Assembly: GCA_025454185.1 (NCBI GenBank)
Contig: JALOOY010000040.1
Coordinates: 1-8,595 of the forward strand
Length of the DNA stretch: 8,595 nt
Direction of reading: 5' to 3'
DNA from: Thermodesulfobacteriota bacterium
GTDB lineage: Bacteria; Desulfobacterota; RBG-13-43-22
Part shown: one piece after another, positions 1-5,869 of the stretch
Layout of the letters: every line of letters begins with the position of its first letter
Numbering within the stretch: the first letter of the stretch is position 1
The notes under the pieces: model-generated
Database searches by the model: none
What the model saw: only the letters and a program-made list of their open reading frames with translations
Told to the model about the DNA's origin: nothing
Translations under genes and position numbers: made by a program

Positions 1-86
1 TTGGCCTTCATATCTTCCACTTCTTTTTTCAATTCCTCGCGAATTTGTTTGGCAACTTCGGCACCGCTGATGATTTTTGCCGCCAT
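1..86 (-). CDS. folD: FolD, methylenetetrahydrofolate dehydrogenase/cyclohydrolase (N-terminal fragment)
   Basis: The first 28 codons of a leftward gene are visible; the rest lies off the left edge. The protein begins MAAKIISGAEVAKQIREELK, which matches the conserved start of bifunctional FolD. FolD is a cytosolic NADP-dependent enzyme that interconverts 5,10-methylene-, methenyl- and 10-formyl-tetrahydrofolate in one-carbon metabolism. The ATG at 86 is preceded by a strong Shine-Dalgarno sequence, AGGAGAGG on the minus strand (complement of 90-97), which fixes the start. The catalytic lysine and the NADP-binding domain lie outside the window, so identification rests on the N-terminus alone. 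It is divergent from pilT and probably functionally unrelated to it. Confidence 0.82.
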   Translation of the reverse strand, partial: MAAKIISGAEVAKQIREELKKEVEDMKA

Positions 87-167
87 AAACCTCTCCTTTC
101 CTGACACTTTTTAATGGATTATCAAAATCCGAAAGACGCCGGGGATTCATTTTTTGAGTCACCCCTC

Positions 168-197
168 TATTTAGCAAATGCCTTTGCCGGGAGTCAA
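168..197 (-). promoter_or_regulatory. Possible sigma-70 promoter of folD
   Basis: Read on the minus strand, TTGACT (complement of 192-197, five of six consensus bases) is followed after 18 bases by TAAATA (complement of 168-173), a weak -10 match. Transcription would start near 160 and give a leader of roughly 75 bases before the folD start codon. The position is sensible, but the -10 element is poor. This is inference from sequence only. Confidence 0.35.
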
Positions 198-204
198 TTA
201 AAAA

Positions 205-231
205 CTAACCAAAAAAATTTGATTTTTTTGG
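205..231. repeat. A/T-tract inverted repeat, copy 1
   Basis: A perfect 9-base inverted repeat has arms CCAAAAAAA (209-217) and TTTTTTTGG (223-231) around a 5-base loop. The preceding bases CTAA extend a 15-base identity, CTAACCAAAAAAATT, that recurs in reverse orientation at 3808-3822 inside an equivalent hairpin. It lies in the folD/pilT intergenic region. It could be a small dispersed element, a weak bidirectional terminator or a bent-DNA regulatory site; the sequence does not decide. Confidence 0.6.
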
Positions 232-248
232 ATAGATTCTTACAGCCC

Positions 249-265
249 TTGAGACAAATTCTCAA
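249..265. repeat. Small inverted repeat upstream of pilT
   Basis: TTGAGA (249-254) and TCTCAA (260-265) form a perfect 6-base inverted repeat around CAAAT, about 100 bases before the pilT start. It could be an operator half-site pair or a leader hairpin. I could not find a convincing sigma-70 or sigma-54 promoter for pilT nearby, so a regulatory role is only a possibility. Confidence 0.3.
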
Positions 266-366
266 AAACAATGGAGGTAAGAATCTAATTAAACTTTTCC
301 AGGAAGGCACCGATAAGTTTATTGGGTTCAACTCCCCGACAGGGATACCATTCGAGGTGAAAGCCA

Positions 367-1449
367 ATGGCGCAAATCGATGCCTTTTTCAAATTGATGA
401 ACGAACAGGGGGCCTCCGACCTGCATCTGTCCGCCGGGACCCAGCCCCTGCTGCGCATCCGTGGTGAACTGGAGCGTATCAAATACAAAATCCTGGAAAA
501 CGACGAACTGCGTTCCCTGCTCTTTGAGATCACGGCAGAAGACAAGATCAAGGAATTCGAGGAGACGGGAGACATCGACTTCTCCCATGAAGTGCCCGGT
601 CTGGCCCGCTACCGGGTTAATTTTTTTCGGCAATTGCACGGCATCGGGGCCGTATTTCGTGAAATCCCCAATAAAATCATGACCATCGATGAACTGGGCC
701 TGCCGCTGGTCATGAAACGGCTGGCCCTTTTGCCCAAGGGGCTGGTCCTGGTCACCGGACCGACCGGCAGCGGCAAATCAACCACCCTGGCCGCCATCGT
801 CGATCACGCCAACCGTTCCCGCAAAGACCACATCCTGACCATAGAGGACCCCGTCGAATTCGTGCACCAGAACATCTCCTGCACGATCAACCACCGGGAG
901 GTGGGCCGCCATACCCGCTCCTTTTCCGCGGCCCTGCGCGGGGCCCTGCGGGAGGACCCGGATATCATCATGGTGGGTGAAATGCGGGACCTGGAAACCA
1001 TCTCCCTGGCCATCGAGGCCGCCGAAACAGGCCACCTGGTCTTTGCCACCCTCCACACCATCAGCGCCTCCAAGACCGTGGACCGCATTATCGAGGTTTT
1101 CCCTTCCCATCAGCAGGGGCAGATCCGGGCCACCCTGGCCGACTCCCTGCGGGCCGTGGTAGCCCAGACCCTTTTCAAACGGATCGACCGCAAGGGCCGG
1201 CTGGCCGCCCTGGAAATCCTGATCGCCACCCATGCGGTCCGCAACCTGATCCGGGAAGGCAAGACCTTCCAGCTTCCCTCGGTCATCCAGACCGGGAAAA
1301 AATACGGCATGACCTCCCTGGACGATTCCATCATGGATTACCTGAAAAAAGGATATATTTCCGGAGACGATGCCTACTCGAAATGCGTGGACAAGGAAAA
1401 ATTCAAGTCCTACGTCTCCGAACTGGTGACGGATTTTACCGAGGTCTGA
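367..1449 (+). CDS. pilT: PilT, type IV pilus retraction ATPase
   Basis: This 360-aa protein is a cytoplasmic hexameric ATPase that depolymerises type IV pili and drives twitching motility. The N-terminal PAS-like domain spans about residues 1-105. The RecA-like domain has Walker A GPTGSGKST (131-139), an Asp box LTIEDPVEF (157-165), Walker B DPDIIMVGEMRD (197-208) with catalytic Glu205, and a His box TGHLVFATLHT (221-231). AVRNLIREGK (290-299) matches the AIRNLIRE signature required for retraction, which favours PilT over PilU or the assembly ATPase PilB. No tetracysteine zinc motif of the PilB type is seen. The length is normal for PilT (about 345-370 aa). GAGG at 354-357, followed by ATG at 367, supports the start. 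It heads a rightward block with a second PilT-family gene. Confidence 0.95.
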   Translation: MAQIDAFFKLMNEQGASDLHLSAGTQPLLRIRGELERIKYKILENDELRSLLFEITAEDKIKEFEETGDIDFSHEVPGLARYRVNFFRQLHGIGAVFREIPNKIMTIDELGLPLVMKRLALLPKGLVLVTGPTGSGKSTTLAAIVDHANRSRKDHILTIEDPVEFVHQNISCTINHREVGRHTRSFSAALRGALREDPDIIMVGEMRDLETISLAIEAAETGHLVFATLHTISASKTVDRIIEVFPSHQQGQIRATLADSLRAVVAQTLFKRIDRKGRLAALEILIATHAVRNLIREGKTFQLPSVIQTGKKYGMTSLDDSIMDYLKKGYISGDDAYSKCVDKEKFKSYVSELVTDFTEV

Positions 1450-1489
1450 AATTTGCCAAAACGATTTAAAAGTTTTTCTGAACCGCCAG

Positions 1490-1574
1490 GCTCGGAGCGA
1501 GCACCCACGAAACAGGGAAATGGCAGCAATAGGCCATCCCCCGCCTTTTGTGGAAATGGGCTACAATACCACAA
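1490..1574. repeat. Cluster of short hairpins after pilT
   Basis: The 251-base spacer between the two PilT-family genes contains three small inverted repeats. They are GCTCG/CGAGC (1490-1502, loop 3), ATGGC/GCCAT (1520-1537, loop 8) and TTGTGG/CCACAA (1548-1574, loop 15). None is followed by a T-run, so a classical intrinsic terminator is not supported. The combination looks like a dispersed intergenic element rather than a gene. The short open frame across it (1453-1659) has no convincing ribosome binding site. Confidence 0.4.
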
Positions 1575-1578
1575 TTTG

Positions 1579-1615
1579 ATGTTGGACATTCGCTGTTGCA
1601 TGTTGGATGTTCGTC
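1579..1615 (+). repeat. Degenerate tandem repeat of ATGTTGGA-type units
   Basis: Two units, ATGTTGGACATTCG (1579-1592) and ATGTTGGATGTTCG (1600-1613), match at 12 of 14 positions with a 21-base period. Tracts of this kind, translating as runs of MLDVRCWMLDVR-like peptide, recur in intergenic regions of deltaproteobacterial and some other environmental genomes, as I recall, and give rise to spurious ORF calls. I regard this as a decayed copy of that repeat. It is not coding. Confidence 0.55.
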
Positions 1616-1700
1616 TTTATTTTCGTATTGGTTATAGGCAACCGGGGATGAACCCCTAATTTTTCTTCCAGGCATTCACCGGAAAAAGGAAAAAGGATCC

Positions 1701-2876
1701 ATGCGCCAGGCTGATTTGGATTTCGTTTTAACGCGGATTATCCGTAGTTATCCCCATATTTCGGATATTCTCTTTACCGTGGACCGGCCCATTCAGGTGG
1801 AGTCGAACGGTGAGCTGGTTTCCATCAACCTCACGCCGCCCATCACCTCCCTTTCGCCCTTCCAGACCGAAACGGCGGCCCTGCGCTTGATGCATGCCGA
1901 TCGCCGCCTGGTCCTCGACCTGCTCCACAAGGGGTCCTGTGACTTTTCTTACGAAATCGAAGGCAAGGTGCGCTTTCGGGTCAACGTCTTTTCCCAGCGA
2001 AATTCCCTGGGCATCGTCATGCGCAAACTGCCGGTGGAAATCCCGGCCATCGAATCCCTCGGGCTGCCGGCGGTCTTTAAAAAAATGGCCCAGGAAAAGA
2101 ACGGCATCATTCTCTTCACCGGCGCCACGGGGACCGGAAAAACCACGTCGCTGGCGGCCATTCTGAATGAAATCAATCGGCTCCTGCCTGTGCACGTCAT
2201 CACCCTCGAGGATCCCATCGAATACATCCATGCCCATCAGAAAGCCACCTTCAACCAGCGGGAACTGGGCAGCGACTTTGATTCCTATGCCCACGGCCTG
2301 CGGGCGGCCCTGCGCCAGGCCCCCAAGGTCATTCTGGTCGGCGAAATCCGCGACCGGGAAACCCTGGAAATAGCCCTCACCGCCGCCGAAACCGGGCACC
2401 TGGTCTTCAGCACCCTCCACACAGTGGACGCGGCCCATACCCTCAACCGGGTCATGGGCATGTTCCCCCTGGATGAAGAGCGCCAGGTCCGGACCCGTTT
2501 GGCCGGGGCCCTGCGCTGGGTGGTCTGCCAGCGGCTGCTGCCCCAGGTGTCCGGCGGGCGTCTGGCCATTTTTGAAATCATGGGCACCTCCCTGCGGATC
2601 CAGGAACTGATCCTGAACGGGGAAGCGGAAGGGAAGACCTTTTACGATATCATCGAATCGAGCCGTCCCTTCGGCAGCCAGACTTTCGATCAGGATATCC
2701 TGGACGCCTATGAACAGGGGGCCATCACCGAGGACACGGCCCAGCTCTACGCCTCCAAACGTTCGGTCGTCAACCTGGGCATCGACCAGATCAAAAACCG
2801 CCGGGGAGAAAAAACCACCGACATCTCCGGTCTAAAATTGGATGTGGAATACGATCGCCAGCGGAACCGCCGCTGA
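1701..2876 (+). CDS. PilT/PilU-family pilus ATPase, second paralogue
   Basis: This 391-aa cytoplasmic ATPase is homologous to PilT and probably acts in pilus retraction. It has an N-terminal domain to about residue 130, Walker A GATGTGKTT (141-149), an Asp box VITLEDPIEY (167-175), Walker B KVILVGEIRD (209-218) with catalytic Glu215, and a His box TGHLVFSTLHT (231-241). It differs from the upstream PilT in three ways: the residues before Walker B are QAP rather than DPD; the AIRNLIRE signature is replaced by SLRIQELILNGEAEGK (297-312); and the C-terminus after the usual PilT end is charged and longer, ending YDRQRNRR. Length and the lost signature recall PilU, a helper retraction ATPase, but it may be a separate delta-type PilT subfamily. 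The start is ATG 1701 after AAAAGGA; spacing is short, although GGAAAAAGGA lies further upstream. Confidence 0.88.
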   Translation: MRQADLDFVLTRIIRSYPHISDILFTVDRPIQVESNGELVSINLTPPITSLSPFQTETAALRLMHADRRLVLDLLHKGSCDFSYEIEGKVRFRVNVFSQRNSLGIVMRKLPVEIPAIESLGLPAVFKKMAQEKNGIILFTGATGTGKTTSLAAILNEINRLLPVHVITLEDPIEYIHAHQKATFNQRELGSDFDSYAHGLRAALRQAPKVILVGEIRDRETLEIALTAAETGHLVFSTLHTVDAAHTLNRVMGMFPLDEERQVRTRLAGALRWVVCQRLLPQVSGGRLAIFEIMGTSLRIQELILNGEAEGKTFYDIIESSRPFGSQTFDQDILDAYEQGAITEDTAQLYASKRSVVNLGIDQIKNRRGEKTTDISGLKLDVEYDRQRNRR

Positions 2877-2892
2877 ACAAAGGATGGCTTTT

Positions 2893-3360
2893 ATGAACAA
2901 CCTCTGGGTGCATTCCGAACCCCTAACCCTGGAAGGCCAGGAGATCCTGCTGGCCCTGGAGCCCAGCGCCTTGAATGAACTGCTTATGCCCGACTTGAAG
3001 CGGGCCGGCCTGCAGGTCCGCATCGCCGCCTCCCTGGATGATGCCGCCCGCCAGATCACCTTCTCTCCCCCGGCTTTTCTAATCCTGAGCGAGGGGTTCG
3101 GCACCCGTCAGCCCCATCTGAACCCCCTGCTCACCCTGGTGGCCAAGTTGCCCGCTGCCGCCCGCCGCAACCTGATCGTGGTCTGGGTCAGCCCCTCGGT
3201 GAAAACCAGAGACTATCTCACCGCCTTTGCCCTCAGCGTCAACTTGGTCATTCAGCCCGATTACTTCCCCGACCTCATCCGGCTGCTGACCGAAACCTGG
3301 CAGGAAGTGCTGGACCTGTTCGAGGGCTATGTCCAGATGCGCCAGCAGGAACAGCTTTAG
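2893..3360 (+). CDS. Hypothetical protein resembling a degenerate response-regulator receiver domain
   Basis: This is a 155-aa protein starting 16 bases after the second PilT-like gene. AAAGGA (2879-2884) is spaced 8 bases from ATG 2893. The ATG at 2884 overlaps that site, and the ATG at 2842 lies inside the upstream gene, so 2893 is preferred. The pattern follows a receiver fold: strand EILLAL (17-22), helix, VRIAASLDDAARQI (42-55), hydrophobic strand FLILS (62-66), strand LIVVWVS (94-100), and strand VIQP (119-122) followed by a helix. The canonical acidic pair is replaced, the phospho-acceptor Asp position reads Ser66-Glu67, and the conserved Lys-Pro is Gln121-Pro122. If this alignment is right, it cannot be phosphorylated in the usual way and may act as a binding module. 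There is no signal peptide or membrane segment. The receiver call is my inference by eye; the family is not otherwise recognised. Confidence 0.65.
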   Translation: MNNLWVHSEPLTLEGQEILLALEPSALNELLMPDLKRAGLQVRIAASLDDAARQITFSPPAFLILSEGFGTRQPHLNPLLTLVAKLPAAARRNLIVVWVSPSVKTRDYLTAFALSVNLVIQPDYFPDLIRLLTETWQEVLDLFEGYVQMRQQEQL

Positions 3361-3371
3361 CGCTTTTCGGC

Positions 3372-3647
3372 ATGGCCCCGGTCTCTCCCCGCCTGCAGTG
3401 GCGCATGCAAAACTGCCTGCATACCATCCTGGAAGTCCATGAACACCTGGGCGGTAAAACCATCAGTCCGGAAATCATCCGGCAATTGGAGAGCCTGAAA
3501 GAACTGATTCACCGTTTTGAACCGACGGCCTTGACCGAACGGGATTTACGGAAAATCGAGGCCTCCACCAACCTGCTGCTCCAGGAATTGGCGAAAGTCT
3601 TCCGAATCAAGAACCTGGGGCCGCTCCCTGGCGGGTACAGGAACTAG
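3372..3647 (+). CDS. Small uncharacterised protein, probably helical
   Basis: This is a 91-aa frame starting 11 bases after the pseudo-receiver gene stop, in a different frame and probably the last gene of the rightward block. From about residue 12 it reads as amphipathic helices: MQNCLHTILEVHEHL, then PEIIRQLESLKELIHRFEP, then LTERDLRKIEASTNLLLQEL and AKVFRIKN. No known domain, signal peptide or membrane segment is evident. No good Shine-Dalgarno sequence precedes ATG 3372 or the in-frame ATG 3405, so translation may be coupled to the upstream gene, and the true start is uncertain. The terminator-like hairpin about 60 bases downstream suits a final gene. Function is unknown; its position hints at a pilus-related role. 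Confidence 0.6.
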   Translation: MAPVSPRLQWRMQNCLHTILEVHEHLGGKTISPEIIRQLESLKELIHRFEPTALTERDLRKIEASTNLLLQELAKVFRIKNLGPLPGGYRN

Positions 3648-3704
3648 CCATTACGCCAGCCTTAGTACTGGGTCTTATTTGGAATAGGGTCAGGCGCTTG
3701 GTCG

Positions 3705-3737
3705 AAGGGCCGGCCTCCGGGAGAGTCCCGGCCCTTT
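3705..3737 (+). terminator. Probable intrinsic terminator of the rightward pilT block
   Basis: AAGGGCCGG (3705-3713) pairs perfectly with CCGGCCCTT (3728-3736) around a 14-base loop that can itself pair partly (CTC/GAG). The T-run is short (TTT at 3735-3737, then CC), so efficiency may be moderate. It lies about 60 bases after the last rightward gene and before the convergent oppF end, where a terminator is expected. Confidence 0.55.
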
Positions 3738-3747
3738 CCTACCTGGA

Positions 3748-3789
3748 TTCTGGCCTGCGCCAGGATGACGGCCCACCGGACGTCGTCAT
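3748..3789. repeat. Nested inverted repeats in the convergent spacer
   Basis: TTCTGGC (3748-3754) and GCCAGGA (3759-3765) form a 7-base stem with one G-T pair and a 4-base loop. ATGACG (3765-3770) and CGTCAT (3784-3789) form a second, overlapping pair with a 13-base loop. The wording CTGGATTCTGGCCTGCGCC, followed by AGGATGACG, resembles the GGATTCC...GGAATGACG palindromic dispersed repeats common between proteobacterial genes, which I recall but cannot search here. Either stem could also help end transcription from the oppF side. Confidence 0.45.
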
Positions 3790-3793
3790 GCTG

Positions 3794-3822
3794 CCAAAAA
3801 AATTTATAATTTTTTTGGTTAG
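3794..3822 (-). repeat. A/T-tract inverted repeat, copy 2, at the 3' end of oppF
   Basis: CCAAAAAAA (3794-3802) and TTTTTTTGG (3810-3818) form a perfect 9-base inverted repeat with a 7-base loop. It begins only a few bases beyond the oppF stop codon. The minus-strand reading of 3808-3822 is identical over 15 bases to 205-219. In the oppF direction it gives a hairpin whose 3' arm is a T7 tract, so it may serve as a weak terminator, but the stem is mostly A-T. Confidence 0.55.
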
Positions 3823-3826
3823 CGGT

Positions 3827-4786
3827 TCAGCGGAAATGACAGGCCACCCAATACCCCGGCCGCGATTCCCGCAATAAAGGCTCATCCCGGCGGCAGAGGG
3901 CTTCCCCGTAGGGACAACGGGGCTGGAAAACGCACCCGCGGGGGGGCTGCAGAAAATCGGGAAGGTCGCCGTTCTGCAACGCCGCTGCGCCGTCCGGCAC
4001 CACGGCCCCGGGCGACGACCTCCAGAGACTCTCAGTATAGGGATGCCAGGGCGGCTGGAGAAATTCATCCCTGGTCCCCAGTTCCACGATTTTTCCCAGG
4101 TACATGACGGCAATGCGATCGCTCACCTGGCTGATCACCAGCAGATCATGGGAGATAAACAGGTAGGTCAGCCGGAATTGTTCCTGGAGATCCAGCAGCA
4201 GATTGATGATCTGGGCCTGAATGGACACATCCAGGGCCGATACCGGTTCGTCGGCCACGATGAACTTCGGCTGCAAGGCCAGGGAGCGGGCCAGGCCGAT
4301 GCGCTGGCGCTGGCCGCCGCTGAATTCGTGGGGATAACGGTCATAGGCCTCGGACCCCAGCCCCACGATTTGGAGCAACTCCAGGACGGCCCGACGGCGT
4401 CCGCCGGGCGTTTCCCGGCGCTGAATGATCAGGGGTTCTTCGATAATGGTTCCCACCCGCAACCGGGGATTCAGGGAGGAATAGGGGTCCTGAAAAACCA
4501 GTTGCATCTCCGGGCGCAGGCCCCGCAGTTCCCGAGGCCCCAGTCCGGTGATCTCCCGCCCCTCGAAAAACACCTTTCCCCCCGTGGGTTCTTCCAACCG
4601 CAGCAGCAGGCGGGCCAGGGTGGATTTTCCGCAGCCGCTTTCCCCCACCAGTCCCAGGGTTTCCCCGGGGAAGACGGAGAGGTCCACCCCGCTCACCGCC
4701 GTCAGGACAGCGGCGCCCCGCCGCAGCCAGCTTTTCGTCAGGCTGTACGTCTTGCTGATGCCCACCGCCCGGACTAAGGGTTCCAT
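3827..4786 (-). CDS. oppF: OppF/DppF-type peptide ABC transporter ATP-binding protein
   Basis: This 319-aa cytoplasmic subunit would energise an oligopeptide/dipeptide importer. It has Walker A GESGCGKST (48-56), Q-loop VFQDP (97-101), signature FSGGQRQR (155-162), Walker B FIVADEP (175-181) and H-loop ISHD (211-214), all intact. The C-terminal peptide-transporter domain carries C285-X5-C291-X6-C298 and C316, an arrangement linked to a [4Fe-4S] cluster in some DppD-type proteins. GTIIEEPLI and NPRLRVG suit the F rather than the D subunit. I use ATG 4786 (AAGGA just upstream, overlapping the oppD end by 13 bases). A longer frame from a GTG at 4897 adds 37 Pro/Gly/Arg-rich residues lying inside oppD and is unlikely. 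The symbol denotes the subfamily slot; substrate (oligo- or dipeptide, nickel or other) is undetermined. Confidence 0.9.
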   Translation of the reverse strand: MEPLVRAVGISKTYSLTKSWLRRGAAVLTAVSGVDLSVFPGETLGLVGESGCGKSTLARLLLRLEEPTGGKVFFEGREITGLGPRELRGLRPEMQLVFQDPYSSLNPRLRVGTIIEEPLIIQRRETPGGRRRAVLELLQIVGLGSEAYDRYPHEFSGGQRQRIGLARSLALQPKFIVADEPVSALDVSIQAQIINLLLDLQEQFRLTYLFISHDLLVISQVSDRIAVMYLGKIVELGTRDEFLQPPWHPYTESLWRSSPGAVVPDGAAALQNGDLPDFLQPPRGCVFQPRCPYGEALCRRDEPLLRESRPGYWVACHFR

Positions 4787-5784
4787 GATCCTTCGTATTT
4801 CCAGCAGCGCACCAGGTGCCCCCCGCCGGCATCCTTTAATTCCGGGTCCTCGCGGCAGCGCCCCAGGCCCCAGTGGCAGCGGTCCTGGAAGGCGCACCCA
4901 GCAGGCAGGTCGGTCAGGTCCGGCACCCGGCCGGGGATGACCGGCAGCCGGGTCTTGGCTTCCCCTCCGGCCCGAGGCAAAGAAGCCAGCAATCCCCGGG
5001 TGTAGGGGTGAAGCGGATCGGCAAAGAGGTCCTGCACCGCGGCCAGCTCCACGATCCGGCCGGCATACATGACCGCCACCCGGCGGCAGGTTTCGGCCAC
5101 CACCCGCAGGTTATGGGTGATCAGCAACAGGGAAAGGCCGGCAGCCTGCCGCAGTTCCCTGATCAACCTTAGTATCTGGGCTTGAATAGTCACATCCAGG
5201 GCCGTGGTGGGTTCATCGGCGATGAGCAGATCGGGGCCGCAGGAGAGGGCCATGGCGATCATGACCCGTTGCCGCAGTCCGCCGCTGAGTTGATGGGGAT
5301 ATTGGCGGAGGCGCTGGTCCGGGGCCGGAATCCGGACCTGCCGGAGCAGTTCCCTGGTCCGGTCCCTGATAGCGCCCGCTGAAAGTTCATGGCCCAGGTG
5401 CAGGTCCAGGGACTCGGCAATCTGGTCCCCGATGGGGATGACCGGATTGAGTGAAGTCATGGGTTCCTGGAAAATCATGGCCATCCGGCGGCCCCGCATC
5501 CGTCGCATGGCCTCCTTTTCCAGGGAGAGCAGATCGCGGCCCTCAAAAAATACGCGTCCGGAAATGATCCGGCCGGGCGGCTCGGAGACCAGACGCATGA
5601 TCGAAAGGGCGGTGACGCTCTTCCCGCAGCCCGATTCCCCTACCAGCCCAAAGGCCTCCCCCGGGGCCAGGGTAAAACTGACCCCGTTCACGGCCGGGGC
5701 CGTTCCTTCCTCGGTGAAAAAATAGGTCTTCAGGTCCTCTACGGATAGGAGGGGGGAAGGGCTGGAAGGAGAAATAAGCTGCAT
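4774..5784 (-). CDS. oppD: OppD/DppD-type peptide ABC transporter ATP-binding protein
   Basis: This 336-aa ATPase would pair with OppF as the nucleotide-binding heterodimer of a peptide importer. It has Walker A GESGCGKSV (49-57), Q-loop IFQEP (104-108), signature LSGGLRQR (166-173), Walker B DLLIADEP (185-192) and H-loop His224 in LITHN, where many homologues have THD. The C-terminal cysteines C297-X5-C303-X6-C310-X16-C327 match the possible Fe-S motif of the family. ATG 5784 is the only upstream ATG; an in-frame TTG at 5808 would begin inside an AT-rich inverted repeat. Neither has a visible Shine-Dalgarno sequence. No permease (OppB/C) or binding-protein gene is adjacent: the gene upstream is an MshN-like TPR protein and the spacer downstream of oppF is convergent. 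The permeases must be elsewhere or lost. Confidence 0.9.
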   Translation of the reverse strand: MQLISPSSPSPLLSVEDLKTYFFTEEGTAPAVNGVSFTLAPGEAFGLVGESGCGKSVTALSIMRLVSEPPGRIISGRVFFEGRDLLSLEKEAMRRMRGRRMAMIFQEPMTSLNPVIPIGDQIAESLDLHLGHELSAGAIRDRTRELLRQVRIPAPDQRLRQYPHQLSGGLRQRVMIAMALSCGPDLLIADEPTTALDVTIQAQILRLIRELRQAAGLSLLLITHNLRVVAETCRRVAVMYAGRIVELAAVQDLFADPLHPYTRGLLASLPRAGGEAKTRLPVIPGRVPDLTDLPAGCAFQDRCHWGLGRCREDPELKDAGGGHLVRCWKYEGSWNP

Positions 5785-5796
5785 AAAACAATAATT

Positions 5797-5828
5797 AATA
5801 ATCAACAATTAATTATTGATTATTGATT
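5797..5828. repeat. AT-rich inverted repeat with heptamer repeats upstream of oppD
   Basis: AATAATCAA (5797-5805) and TTGATTATT (5816-5824) form a perfect 9-base inverted repeat with a 10-base loop. The right part is also a direct heptamer repeat, TTATTGA at 5813-5819 and 5820-5826. It occupies the 85-base spacer between the TPR gene and oppD, and its composition contrasts sharply with the GC-rich genes around it. It may be a weak transcript end for the secretin block, a dispersed AATAATC-type tract or a regulatory site of oppD. Confidence 0.55.
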
Positions 5829-5869
5829 TTTCCTCAGCGGATGCTCGTATCGGAATGGTCCGTTCGATA

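Noticed and set aside
266..366. Search for a sigma-70 or sigma-54 promoter of pilT
   Set aside because: No -35/-10 pair with acceptable spacing and no GGCAC-N5-TTGC box was found; TTGAGA at 249 and TAATTA at 286 are wrongly spaced.
114..467. Open frame of 117 codons across the folD-pilT spacer and the pilT start
   Set aside because: It overlaps 100 bases of pilT in another frame, has no Shine-Dalgarno sequence, and its first part crosses AT-rich hairpins. It is a chance frame.
1453..1659. Open frame of 68 codons between the two PilT-family genes
   Set aside because: Its content derives from short hairpins and the degenerate ATGTTGGA repeat, and no ribosome binding site is visible.
1728..2438. 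Leftward open frame of 236 codons opposite the second pilT-like gene
   Set aside because: It is fully antisense to a conserved ATPase gene, and its composition is that of a shadow frame.
2842..2892. Upstream ATG extending the pseudo-receiver gene by 17 codons
   Set aside because: It would overlap the preceding gene by 35 bases, whereas ATG 2893 has AAAGGA at an 8-base spacing.
3660..3704. GGAATAGGGTCAGGCGCTTG stretch, considered as a remnant end of a REP-associated transposase element
   Set aside because: The resemblance is from memory only, and no transposase frame or second end is present.
4043..4777. Long rightward open frame of 244 codons opposite oppF
   Set aside because: It is antisense to a clear ABC ATPase; the Gln/Pro/Gly/His-rich product with no domain is typical of a high-GC shadow frame.
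4787..4897. 37-residue N-terminal extension of OppF from a GTG
   Set aside because: It lies within oppD, is Pro/Gly/Arg-rich and is absent from the family; ATG 4786 begins the normal domain.
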